In this document: positions 8,794 to 16,836 of the stretch, piece after piece
How positions within the stretch are numbered: position 1 is the stretch's first letter
Layout: each line of letters opens with the position of its first letter
From: Acidimicrobiales bacterium
Lineage (GTDB): Bacteria > Actinomycetota > Acidimicrobiia > Acidimicrobiales > Poriferisodalaceae
Reading direction: 5' to 3'
NCBI GenBank assembly: GCA_041394185.1
Contig: JAWKIQ010000002.1
Coordinates: 868,001-932,000 of the forward strand
Length of the DNA: 64,000 nucleotides
Program-made: the position numbers and the translations under genes
Notes under the pieces: generated by a model
Database searches by the model: none
Told to the model about the DNA's origin: nothing
The model's input: only the letters and a program-made list of their open reading frames with translations

Positions 8794-9348
8794 ATGAACG
8801 CACAGTCCAACGCAACAACAGATCTCGATGCGGGCACCGATGCAAAGGACGAAGCGAAGACAAGAGCGACGCGCTGGATGTGCGTGCTGCTGTTCGTCGG
8901 CATCTCGCTGGCGAGGCTGGCAGGTGCTGCGACCACAGACCCGCCCAGACCGGCAGGAGCCCAGGCCCTACCGCCGCCGTCGGCCAGCCAGCTCGAGGGC
9001 CTGATCTTCGATCACGCCACGCCATCGGACGAGGGGCTCGACTGCATGGTCGCTCTACTCGACGGAGCCGGCTACACGTCGGCGGACCTCTACATGAACC
9101 CAGGGGTCAACATCGACATGCTCGCCGCGATGGATCGCTGCATCGACCCAGAGATCGTCGATGAGGAGATCATGGCCAGGCTCTCGAACGGTCTCGGCGA
9201 CGAAGAGGCGGCCGAATGCCTGGTCGCCGGCATGGCCGACGAAGACGAAGCCACCGTCAACGTGTGGCTCGCCATGGTCTTTGACGGTGGCGTCGACCTT
9301 CAACTCGTGGCCGGAATGTTCGTCGAAGGCTGCCTTGACGGGCCCTGA
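8794..9348 (+). CDS. Membrane-anchored four-cysteine domain protein
   Basis: The ATG at 8794 follows AGGAAAG. The 184-residue protein has a cytoplasmic tail of about 27 residues, one membrane helix (about 29 to 46, with a cysteine inside it) and an outside acidic, helical domain. Four cysteines occur in LDCM, DRCI, AECL and EGCL. The same pattern (DCM, then GC, AECL, SC, with AG..s.DL after the first) recurs in the protein at 9427..10134, so the two are paralogues that share an otherwise unrecognised extracellular domain, probably with two disulfides. It is likely co-transcribed with 8525..8755. Confidence 0.75.
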   Translation: MNAQSNATTDLDAGTDAKDEAKTRATRWMCVLLFVGISLARLAGAATTDPPRPAGAQALPPPSASQLEGLIFDHATPSDEGLDCMVALLDGAGYTSADLYMNPGVNIDMLAAMDRCIDPEIVDEEIMARLSNGLGDEEAAECLVAGMADEDEATVNVWLAMVFDGGVDLQLVAGMFVEGCLDGP

Positions 9349-9349
9349 C

Positions 9350-9394
9350 GAAAAAATCTGAAACTCCGAGAACTTTGTCGGCCTCTGGTGCATC
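9350..9394 (+). promoter_or_regulatory. Shared bipartite promoter-like element, copy C
   Basis: GAACT (9370-9374), 15 bases, GCATC (9390-9394), 32 bases before the ATG at 9427, with an A-rich GAAAAAATC stretch at 9350. It would drive the four-cysteine protein and both dynamin genes. Confidence 0.55.
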
Positions 9395-9426
9395 GATCAG
9401 AACAACGACGACAAGGAGCCAAGAAA

Positions 9427-10134
9427 ATGAGCCTGATCGACATCAACGAACTGCCCCAGCCCATCTACCCCAACCAGAAGAACGACGACACCAACGCCAA
9501 GCCCGCAGGAACGAGCATTCCTGCTGAGGCGGCCACGCCGACACCATCGGTGGCCGCCCCCAAGGCCAAGAGCGGCTCGATCGACATCGCCGCACTGGCC
9601 AAGCGCAAGGAAACTCTGATCGCCGTGGCGGCGGTGGTGCTGCTGGCAGTTCTTGCCGGACTGTTGGGTGGAGGTGACGAAGGTTCGAGCAGCTTCGCCA
9701 ACAGCAACAACAGCAACAACAGCCGCAGCAGCAGCTCGGTGCAGGCGGCCTCGAACACCGACGACTCGCTGGCCGGAACCCTCGAGCAGGCCCTGTTCGC
9801 CTACAGCAATCCTTCGAGCTCGAACTTCGACTGCATGGCCGGCGTCATCGGCGACGCAGGCTTCGACTCCGACGACCTGTTGAACGGCCGCATCGACGAG
9901 TGGACCATGGCCGATGCCGTCTCGGGTTGCGTGCCTGCAGGAACCCTCACCGTCGAGGCCAGCGGGCTGGTGACCACGATGTACGGCCAGAGCTACGCCG
10001 CCGAGTGCCTGACGGGCGTGTTCCAGACCTTCGACTCGAACACCTGGTACGAGTGGGTCGGGATCACCCTCTACATGGACATCAACGCCCTCGACGAGAC
10101 CATGGTCTCGATGGCCCCCTCGTGCTTCTTCTAG
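9427..10134 (+). CDS. Single-pass four-cysteine domain protein in the iniB-like position
   Basis: The start at 9427 has AAGGAG upstream. The 235-residue protein has a cytoplasmic Pro/Ala-rich part of about 65 residues, a membrane helix at about 68 to 86 (LIAVAAVVLLAVLAGLL), a Ser/Asn-rich spacer and a C-terminal domain. The domain cysteines lie in FDCM, SGCV, AECL and PSCF, matching the paralogue at 8794..9348. The stop codon is five bases before the first dynamin gene, so it is the first gene of a three-gene operon. The order of small surface protein then two dynamins recalls mycobacterial iniB-iniA-iniC, but the sequence is not recognisably IniB. It may recruit the GTPases to the membrane; that is inference. 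Confidence 0.75.
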   Translation: MSLIDINELPQPIYPNQKNDDTNAKPAGTSIPAEAATPTPSVAAPKAKSGSIDIAALAKRKETLIAVAAVVLLAVLAGLLGGGDEGSSSFANSNNSNNSRSSSSVQAASNTDDSLAGTLEQALFAYSNPSSSNFDCMAGVIGDAGFDSDDLLNGRIDEWTMADAVSGCVPAGTLTVEASGLVTTMYGQSYAAECLTGVFQTFDSNTWYEWVGITLYMDINALDETMVSMAPSCFF

Positions 10135-10139
10135 AACCG

Positions 10140-11654
10140 ATGGGCAACAATGGCATCGTGAACACAGCAAAGAGCCAACACGGCGAGGACAAGACCTCAC
10201 CGGCCGAACGCCTCGCCGAGCTCTGTGCCACCACCCTGGAGTCGGCGACTGGCGAGGTCGCCGACTCCCTTGCGTCGATAGCCCGCAGGCTGACAGAACC
10301 GCTCCGAGTCGTCGTTGCCGGCGGGGTCAGCTCGGGCAAGTCGACGCTGGTGAATGCGCTGATAGGCCACCGGGTGGCAGCGGTGGATGCCGGCGAGTGC
10401 ACCAGGGTGGTGACCGAGTTCCGGTACGGGCACCCCGAGAGGGCAGAAGCCATCGAACACGACGGAACAAAGCACCCCGTGTCGCTGGTCGGCAAGGCCC
10501 TTCCGTCCGAGCTGCCTATCGCATCCGAACGCATAGAACGGGTCGTCGTTTACCTCAGCAACGCCCTGCTCGAACGGATGATCATCGTCGACACACCAGG
10601 CGTCAACACGGTCACAGGCTCAAACCAGACCGCGGCCGAGCGGGCGCTGGGATTGGCCACCACAGACGCCATGGCCGCTGCCGATGCGGTCGTCTTCCTC
10701 ACACCCCATGCCCGTGAAGCCGACGCTGCGATCCTCGACAGGGTCATCGAGCTGGGGCGCGACTCTGGCCTCACGTCGGCCAACTGCATCGCCGTGTTGT
10801 CGAAGGTCGATCTTCTATCCGACGGAATAGACGCTCTGGTCAGTGCTGAGCGGTTGGTTGCCACCACCGGTGAGCGCCTGCACGGGCGGGTCAGCGATGT
10901 GGTTCCGCTGGTCGGTCTGTTGGCCGAAACGATCGAAGCCGGCCGCTTCACCGAAGCCGACGCATCGACCGTTGCCGCCATAGCGGCCGTCGAGGACGAG
11001 CTCGACCGCGAAGACATGCTGCTGACAGCGCAAGACCTCATCGAATGGCCCGATCTGGCGGCTTCGCCCCAAGCGCGCAAGCACCTCGTAGAGCTTCTGG
11101 GTATGTACGGGATCAAGACAGCGGTCGACCTGTTCGATGCAGGTGTTGCCGGTGCCGCGGCTCTGTCATCGAGACTGCTCGAGCGCAGCGGCTTTTCGGC
11201 TTTGCGCAACCTGCTGCTGCAGCGATTCGAGACGCGCTCGCAGATCCTGAAGGCCCACAGCGCAATACAGGAACTGCGCGATATCTCATACTCGGCCGGA
11301 ACCGAGGGCAGGCGCCTTCGTCGCCAGCTGGAACGAATCGAACTAGACCCTGCGATGACCGAACTGGGATTGATCGACGCCGTGAGCGAATTCGCCGACA
11401 AGCGCTCGATCCTGCCCACCGATCTGGCGCGTCAGCTGGACACCATGACGACCAGCACAGTGCCGACACAACGACTCGACGCATCGGCCGAAGACCTGCC
11501 AGACGTGGCTCTGCGTTCGATTGCCGCCTGGGCCGGCTGGGCCAACGACCCGAGACGCTCGCCCGACGAGGCCCGTGCCGCCAACGCGGTGAAGAAGGTC
11601 CTGGAAGTGATCTGGACCACCAGCGCGTCGACCAGCGAGGAGCCCCAAGGATGA
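10140..11654 (+). CDS. Dynamin-like GTPase (IniA/IniC type), first of pair
   Basis: The 504-residue protein carries a P-loop GGVSSGKSTLVNALIG near residue 60, a DTPGVN G3 motif and LSKVD as G4, the layout of bacterial dynamin-family GTPases that remodel membranes. The helical part behind the GTPase domain has no clear membrane segment, so it may act with its partner. The start is ATG 10140, five bases after the previous stop; no good ribosome binding site is seen, and a GTG six codons downstream (10158) is an alternative. Its last four bases overlap the start of the second dynamin (ATGA). Mycobacterial IniA, an isoniazid-induced dynamin, is the best characterised relative. Co-induction with envelope stress is expected but not shown. 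Confidence 0.88.
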   Translation: MGNNGIVNTAKSQHGEDKTSPAERLAELCATTLESATGEVADSLASIARRLTEPLRVVVAGGVSSGKSTLVNALIGHRVAAVDAGECTRVVTEFRYGHPERAEAIEHDGTKHPVSLVGKALPSELPIASERIERVVVYLSNALLERMIIVDTPGVNTVTGSNQTAAERALGLATTDAMAAADAVVFLTPHAREADAAILDRVIELGRDSGLTSANCIAVLSKVDLLSDGIDALVSAERLVATTGERLHGRVSDVVPLVGLLAETIEAGRFTEADASTVAAIAAVEDELDREDMLLTAQDLIEWPDLAASPQARKHLVELLGMYGIKTAVDLFDAGVAGAAALSSRLLERSGFSALRNLLLQRFETRSQILKAHSAIQELRDISYSAGTEGRRLRRQLERIELDPAMTELGLIDAVSEFADKRSILPTDLARQLDTMTTSTVPTQRLDASAEDLPDVALRSIAAWAGWANDPRRSPDEARAANAVKKVLEVIWTTSASTSEEPQG

Positions 11655-13579
11655 CCGACACATCTCGGCGCGATCCCCAGCAGGTGGTGAGACAGACCCT
11701 TGGTTTGGCCAACTCGCTGCATCGCTTGTTGACCGAACTGGGCTCGGAGAACGCCAAGACCCTCGAGCGCGAGGCCGCCCGATGGCAGGACGAGACGACA
11801 ACCGTGGTGGTCGCCGGCGAGGTGAAACGTGGCAAGAGCAGCCTGGTAAACGCTCTCATCGGTGCCGATGTGCTGCCGGTCGACATCGACATAGCCACAG
11901 CGGTTCCGGTGGCTCTGGTACGGGCCGACGAACAGCGGGCGATAGTCGTGACCCGGTTCGCCAACGGTGAGGCGGTGCGCGAGCAGATAGACCCGGCCCA
12001 GTTCACCAACGCCGTCACGGCCGCGGCGGGCTTCGAAGACGTCATCTCCGTGACCCTCGCCAGCAACCTGGTGCCGCCTGGCATAACGGTCATCGACACG
12101 CCCGGAGTCGGGGGTTTGGCCCCGGGGCACCGCGATCTGACGATGTCGGCGGTGTCGGGCGCCGACGCGGTGGTGATGGCCCTGTCTTCGATAGAGCCTC
12201 CGACACGTTCTGAACTCGATTTTCTGGCCGAGGTCAGTGACCGCATCGACCGGGTGATGCTGGTGGCAACCAGAGCCGACCTGCATCCAGACGAGCGCAA
12301 CGCGGCAATAGTCGCAGAGCTGACCGACCACTTGAAGCGCTGGGCCGCGTCCACCCCTCCGACCCAGCACGCAGGTGAAGATGATTCTGAAGCTCCCGAC
12401 CCCGTCTTGGCGGGGCGAGCGCAACGGTTGACATCGTTGGCCGAACAGCCGATCGTGCTGACCAGTGCCCACCTGGCCCGCCAGGCCCGACGTCGCGCCG
12501 AGCGCGGCCAGGCCGAACGAGCCGCCGAACTGCGGGCGCGCTCAGGGATAGGCGAGATCGCCAGACAGATCAGCGTCTGGGGCAAGCGACGCACCCAGAT
12601 CCGCCACGCGAACCTGATGCGACTGATCGGCTCACAGCTGGCCACCACCAGGGCCGACCTCGACCGTCGTATGAGGGCCACCGACGGCGATCTGGCGGTG
12701 GCCGACGAACTTCGAGACGTTCTGGCCCGGCTGGAGGCGGTGTCTGGCGACCAGGCCAAGTGGCGCAGCCAGATGGCCGTGGCAATGCAGAGAATGCAAA
12801 CCCAGGCGGGACGAACGATCACACGGCACCTCAACGGTTTGCGCACTCGCTACACCGAGATGATCGAGGAGCGAGCCGGCGAAGGTGTCGACGAATTGGT
12901 GTCCGAGCTCGAGCGTTCGGTCCAAGCGGCCTGGATAGATCTCGTCGACCAGCTGAACGCAGAGTTCGCCCGCGAGGTCGCTTCGCTGGCTTCAGGCCTG
13001 GAAATAGACGATCTCGAGGTGGTCCTCGGCGATCTCGAGTCGCCTTCGAGCCTGATTCTGGCCGCAAGTCGAGCAGACGAGTCGAACCAGCTCGAGCAAG
13101 CCCTGCCCGTGCTGGGCCAATCGTTCATGTTCGGAAACCTGGTGAACGTGGGCGCCGGAATCCTGGGCGTTGCCACCGGCGGCCTCGGCGTTGCCGCCTA
13201 TGGCATCGGCGCCGCGGTGGCCATCCCGATAAACCGCATGCGGATCGAGCGTCAGCAAAAGAAGGCGGCAGTTTCAGAGCTGTCGCGTTCGCTCAACGAC
13301 GCCCTCTTCGGCCATGAGGGCGTGTCGCGCGAGCTGAACGCTGCTCTGGGACTCAGGATGATCGAGGCACGGGTCGAGCTGGAGGCCGCTATCGACCAAG
13401 CCCTGGCGTCCAAACGTCGAGCCGTCGAGACGTCCAAAGCCGAACTGGAGAACATGGCGCGCACCGAAGCCAAACAGCGCAATGAGGCAAAAGCCCAGGT
13501 CGCGGCACACATGAAGCAGGTGGCGGAGCTGTCGAAGCAGCACCGAGACATCGCAGGAGGCGCAGCCGGAGGCTCCTGA
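11651..13579 (+). CDS. Dynamin-like GTPase, second of pair, with hydrophobic membrane segment
   Basis: It starts at the ATGA overlap with the first dynamin and encodes 642 residues. The P-loop is GEVKRGKSSLVNALIG (about residue 58), G3 is DTPGVGG and G4 is ATRAD. After a long helical stalk a Gly/Ala-rich hydrophobic stretch (about 495 to 530, GAGILGVATGGLGVAAYGIG) can insert in or paddle into the membrane, as in other bacterial dynamins encoded in pairs. A charged coiled coil ends the protein. Tight coupling with the first GTPase suggests a hetero-oligomer. Unlike the first protein it carries the visible membrane-binding region, so the two are probably not redundant. Confidence 0.88.
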   Translation: MTDTSRRDPQQVVRQTLGLANSLHRLLTELGSENAKTLEREAARWQDETTTVVVAGEVKRGKSSLVNALIGADVLPVDIDIATAVPVALVRADEQRAIVVTRFANGEAVREQIDPAQFTNAVTAAAGFEDVISVTLASNLVPPGITVIDTPGVGGLAPGHRDLTMSAVSGADAVVMALSSIEPPTRSELDFLAEVSDRIDRVMLVATRADLHPDERNAAIVAELTDHLKRWAASTPPTQHAGEDDSEAPDPVLAGRAQRLTSLAEQPIVLTSAHLARQARRRAERGQAERAAELRARSGIGEIARQISVWGKRRTQIRHANLMRLIGSQLATTRADLDRRMRATDGDLAVADELRDVLARLEAVSGDQAKWRSQMAVAMQRMQTQAGRTITRHLNGLRTRYTEMIEERAGEGVDELVSELERSVQAAWIDLVDQLNAEFAREVASLASGLEIDDLEVVLGDLESPSSLILAASRADESNQLEQALPVLGQSFMFGNLVNVGAGILGVATGGLGVAAYGIGAAVAIPINRMRIERQQKKAAVSELSRSLNDALFGHEGVSRELNAALGLRMIEARVELEAAIDQALASKRRAVETSKAELENMARTEAKQRNEAKAQVAAHMKQVAELSKQHRDIAGGAAGGS

Positions 13580-13601
13580 AGCACACGGCCGGAGGCTCCT
13601 G
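13565..13601 (+). repeat. Short direct repeat over the end of the second dynamin gene
   Basis: GCCGGAGGCTCCTG occurs at 13565-13578 (overlapping the stop codon) and again at 13588-13601. The core GGAGGCTCC is itself palindromic. It may be a small local duplication or a weak terminator-like structure. Confidence 0.5.
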
Positions 13602-13616
13602 GGAACACAGCCGATC

Positions 13617-13662
13617 GAGAAATTTCTCGATCTCGCAGAACTTCTTCGTCGTGGGGTGCATC
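13617..13662 (+). promoter_or_regulatory. Shared bipartite promoter-like element, copy B
   Basis: GAACT (13638-13642, GAACTT), 15 bases, GCATC (13658-13662), 42 bases before the ATG at 13705. The upstream stretch GAGAAATTTCTCGATCT is very like copy A (GAGAAATCCCCGATCT). Confidence 0.55.
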
Positions 13663-13704
13663 AGTCAAAGCACCAACACACCTTCCCCACAAGGAGAACC
13701 CACG

Positions 13705-14730
13705 ATGGACTGCATCACCTACACCGACGACACTGCCTACACCGACGACACTGGCTACGACCAGTACTCGAACAACACCATGTCGTTCGACTCCGACGGC
13801 GACGGCTACGCCGACACCACGATGATCGACACCGACGGCGACCAGTACGCCGACGTGATGATCTACGAGGAGGCCGGCTACAGCGAGGCCGTCATCGACA
13901 CCGACGGCGATGGCTACTTCGACACCCTCGTCGCCGACACCGACGGCAACGGCGTCATCGATGTCCACATCGTCGATCAGGACGGCGACGGAATCGCCGA
14001 GTACGAGGCCTACGGCGAAGACCCCAACGGCTCGTTCGTCGACAACGGATTCGACGTGCTCGACGCCTCCGACGACGTCACCGACACAGCGGTGTTCGAC
14101 GCCGACATCACCACGATCACAGACGATCCGGTCGAACTCTCCGACTCGATTCACGGCGAACCGATGGCCGAGATCACCTACCACCAGGCACAGCCCGGGC
14201 CAGTCGACTGCTTGCCGACGTCGGTCGCGATGGTGCTGACAGAGGTGACCGGCGAACTGGTTCCCGCGGACGACGTGGTTGCCTTGGCCAACGAGATGGA
14301 CATGATGACCTCAACGGGTATGGCAGCCGAAGACGGTGTGCGCCTGCTCGAGGAGTACGGCATCGAGGCCGAGTTGACCTCCGGAACGCTCGACGGCCTG
14401 CGCGACCAGCTCGACTCAGGCACCGGGGTGATAATCGGGCTCGACTCGGCCGACCTGTACTCGAACGGCGGCGGGCCCTTCGACGAGGGCATGGAAGCGG
14501 GTCACGCAGTGGTCATCACCGGCATCGACGACGAGGCCGGCCTGGTGTACATCAACGATCCCGGCTTCCCCGATGGGGCCGGCGTGGCCATCTCGATCGA
14601 GACCTTCGAGGATGCATGGGCCGACTCGGACAACCTGATGATCGAGATCGTCGGAAGCGGCGACAGCACCGAAGGAATGGGCATCATCGAGCGCCTGCTG
14701 ATCCCGATCAACTTCGTCCTCGACCGCTGA
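13705..14730 (+). CDS. DxDGDG-repeat protein with C-terminal C39-like cysteine peptidase domain
   Basis: The ATG at 13705 has AAGGAG upstream. Residues 28 to 100 of 341 hold five calcium-loop-like units (DSDGDGYAD, DTDGDQYAD, DTDGDGYFD, DTDGNGVID, DQDGDGIAE). Residues about 155 to 320 form a papain-like C39-type peptidase: Cys169 in DCLPTS, His267 in GHAVVITG and Asp285 in YINDPG. C39 relatives cut leader peptides at double-glycine sites or process surface proteins. No signal peptide or membrane helix is visible, which is odd for a calcium-binding peptidase. It is transcribed from its own element B and ends at a strong hairpin. It could process the neighbouring small proteins, but no double-Gly leader was found in them. 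Confidence 0.78.
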   Translation: MDCITYTDDTAYTDDTGYDQYSNNTMSFDSDGDGYADTTMIDTDGDQYADVMIYEEAGYSEAVIDTDGDGYFDTLVADTDGNGVIDVHIVDQDGDGIAEYEAYGEDPNGSFVDNGFDVLDASDDVTDTAVFDADITTITDDPVELSDSIHGEPMAEITYHQAQPGPVDCLPTSVAMVLTEVTGELVPADDVVALANEMDMMTSTGMAAEDGVRLLEEYGIEAELTSGTLDGLRDQLDSGTGVIIGLDSADLYSNGGGPFDEGMEAGHAVVITGIDDEAGLVYINDPGFPDGAGVAISIETFEDAWADSDNLMIEIVGSGDSTEGMGIIERLLIPINFVLDR

Positions 14731-14774
14731 TCCGTGAGCAGTGCCGGCGAATCGTTCGCCACAGCATTTCATGG

Positions 14775-14800
14775 GGTGCCCCGGCTTCGGCCGGGGCACC
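14775..14800. terminator. Strong bidirectional hairpin between convergent genes
   Basis: GGTGCCCCGG (14775-14784), loop CTTCGG and CCGGGGCACC (14791-14800) form a perfect 10-bp stem between the peptidase gene and the oppositely oriented Hsp70-like gene. There is no T-tract on the plus strand, so it may act for both strands with Rho or alone. Confidence 0.7.
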
Positions 14801-14814
14801 CGACGTTGTGGTTG

Positions 14815-16836
14815 TCACAGCGCTGGCGGAGCCGCCACGAACTCGACCCGCTGGCCGTCGATCAGAGCGATCGCGTCGCCGAACCCGACAGCATCGGAGT
14901 GACTGCCCAAGTCGGTGGCCGAACCGCGTTGATCAACCCACATGATCCGTCCGTCGTGCAGGGTCGCCAACGCCGCCCGGGAACCACCCCGAAGACCCAC
15001 ACACCCTGCGATCGGCAGGCGCCATCGCTCGGCACCGGACGATCGATCCAGGCCCACGACGTCTGCTGCGCCCGATACGACAACCAGATCACCGGCCAGT
15101 ACGGGAGCCGGAGATGGTGCGTCGAGCCGGTAGGCCCACGCCGGGCGTCCTGTGTCGACGTCGAGGGAGTACAGGATCGAGTCGGCCGAAGTGACATGCA
15201 GCAGACGCCCACCCAACAGTGCCGGACCTTCGATCCGGTCGCGGGTGGGGTAGATCCAACGAACCCGTCCGGTCATGGCGTCGATGCAGATGGCCCGCCC
15301 CTCGAGAGTCGACAAGACCACTACCGAGGCCGAAGCCGCGATGGCCGACACCGAGTGCCCAACCGGAAGCATCCAACTCATCGAGCCACGATGGTCGAAC
15401 GACGCGAGCTGGCCGGCGCGGTCGGCCACCAAGGTTGCATCGCCGGCCGACACCGGACCGACAGCGACCTCGAAGGGTGGTGCGGTCGACCATCGCTGCA
15501 CTTCGCCGTCGTAGGAGCTCAGCATGCCATCGGTCGTCAACGTGACCGCCCCTGCACGGGTCGGAAGCGCGGATACAACCGGATGTGACGACTCCAATCG
15601 CGTGCTGTGGCCTTCGGCCACTATCCAGACACTGCGATCGTCCCAAAGCACCAGGTTCTCACCGCCGCCGCAGACCTGCGGAGGACCGGTCAGCTCGCCG
15701 CCCGCAGGCAATGGAGTCGAGCCGTCGTCGGTGGCCGTCGCTTGGCGCGACGCCCCGGGACCAACCAGGTGGCCGGCGGCCAGACGCGCTGCTCCTTCGA
15801 CCACCACAGACTTGGGCTCGTCGCGTGTTCGGACCTTGTCGCCGAAGCGGGCGACCAGTCGGTCATAGACCATGGGTATCCGGCTGGATCCACCGACCAG
15901 GTAGATGGCCTTGATGTCGTCTTCGTCTACGTCGGCGTCGAGGATCGTGTCGGCCAGCTCTTCGACCGAGCGTTCGATCGGATTCTCGATCAGTGCCTCG
16001 AGCTCGGCGCGGGTCATCAGCAGTTCGCGGTCGGCGGCGGGAACGTAGATCTGCGTCGATGGGTAAAGAGACAGGTTCTCCTTGACGTTGCGCGCCTCGG
16101 TCAACAGATCGAAGGCGGCACGCATCCATTTGCGGTCGGTGCCGACCAGCATGTTCTGCCACAACTCGGCATCGTGGGCGGCCAGCATCGAGCCCAGGTG
16201 CAAGAAGACCAGGTGGTCGAAGTGGTCGCCGCCGATGCTCTCGTCGCCACCAGGCGGCCCCATCACCTCGAAGCCGTCGTCAGTGCGGCGCATCACGACG
16301 GTGTCGAAGGTGCCTCCGCCCAGGTCGTAGACGGCGATCTGGTCACCGGGGGACAGGTCGCCGGCCGCATAATGCAGCGCTGCGGCGACCGGCTCTGGGA
16401 CCAGAACGGGTTCGGGAAGCCCGGCCAACGCCGCTGCCTCTATCAGGACCTCTTGTCGCGCCTCCTCCCACCTCACAGGGTGGGTCAGAGCCAGCCGGCT
16501 GGGCTGGGCGCCGTCGAAGCGTCGCTTTGCTTCGTCGGCCACCGCAGTCATCAGTGCAGCGAAGGCCTCGGCCGTGCTGACCGCGCGCTCGCCCAGCACC
16601 ATCGGCACCGGCGAGCCGACATTGCGCTTTGGCGACCGCTCGGCTCGGTCGGGACGAGCCGAAGCAACCGCCAGAGCGGCGCGCCCCACCACGATCGAGT
16701 CGTCGTCGGCCACCGCGACGGTGCTGCTCATCCAACGATTGCCCTCGATCTCGAGGGGCACCACCCTGTCACCTTCGGCCGCGGCGCCGGCGGTGCGCGA
16801 CGTTCCTACGTCGATTGCCAGCGTCCAGCCCGTCAT
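14815..16836 (-). CDS. Hsp70-type ATPase fused to a PQQ/WD-like beta-propeller
   Basis: Residues 1 to about 360 of 673 are an Hsp70/actin-fold ATPase: IDVGTSRT phosphate-1 loop at 8 to 15, PEPVAAALHY at about 147, DLGGGTFD at 171 and VGGSSRIP later. Instead of the usual substrate-binding domain and lid, residues about 385 to 673 are repeated blades of the PQQ-enzyme type (GRAICIDAMTGRVRWIYP, TADSILYSLD-like). It is therefore not a DnaK chaperone; the propeller probably supplies target binding. Hsp70-like genes beside dynamin genes are, as far as I recall, a recurring actinobacterial arrangement. Its start codon overlaps the stop of the upstream methyltransferase gene (TGATG), so the two are coupled. 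Confidence 0.85.
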   Translation of the reverse strand: MTGWTLAIDVGTSRTAGAAAEGDRVVPLEIEGNRWMSSTVAVADDDSIVVGRAALAVASARPDRAERSPKRNVGSPVPMVLGERAVSTAEAFAALMTAVADEAKRRFDGAQPSRLALTHPVRWEEARQEVLIEAAALAGLPEPVLVPEPVAAALHYAAGDLSPGDQIAVYDLGGGTFDTVVMRRTDDGFEVMGPPGGDESIGGDHFDHLVFLHLGSMLAAHDAELWQNMLVGTDRKWMRAAFDLLTEARNVKENLSLYPSTQIYVPAADRELLMTRAELEALIENPIERSVEELADTILDADVDEDDIKAIYLVGGSSRIPMVYDRLVARFGDKVRTRDEPKSVVVEGAARLAAGHLVGPGASRQATATDDGSTPLPAGGELTGPPQVCGGGENLVLWDDRSVWIVAEGHSTRLESSHPVVSALPTRAGAVTLTTDGMLSSYDGEVQRWSTAPPFEVAVGPVSAGDATLVADRAGQLASFDHRGSMSWMLPVGHSVSAIAASASVVVLSTLEGRAICIDAMTGRVRWIYPTRDRIEGPALLGGRLLHVTSADSILYSLDVDTGRPAWAYRLDAPSPAPVLAGDLVVVSGAADVVGLDRSSGAERWRLPIAGCVGLRGGSRAALATLHDGRIMWVDQRGSATDLGSHSDAVGFGDAIALIDGQRVEFVAAPPAL

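Noticed and set aside
10110..10160. A fifth copy of the bipartite element ahead of the first dynamin
   Set aside because: GAACC and GCATC occur, but the spacing is 14 and the second half lies inside the gene; the dynamins follow the 9427 gene by five bases.
13790..14010. DxDGDG units as EF-hands
   Set aside because: No flanking helices of EF-hand type; the tandem strand-like spacing fits dockerin/thrombospondin-type calcium loops better.
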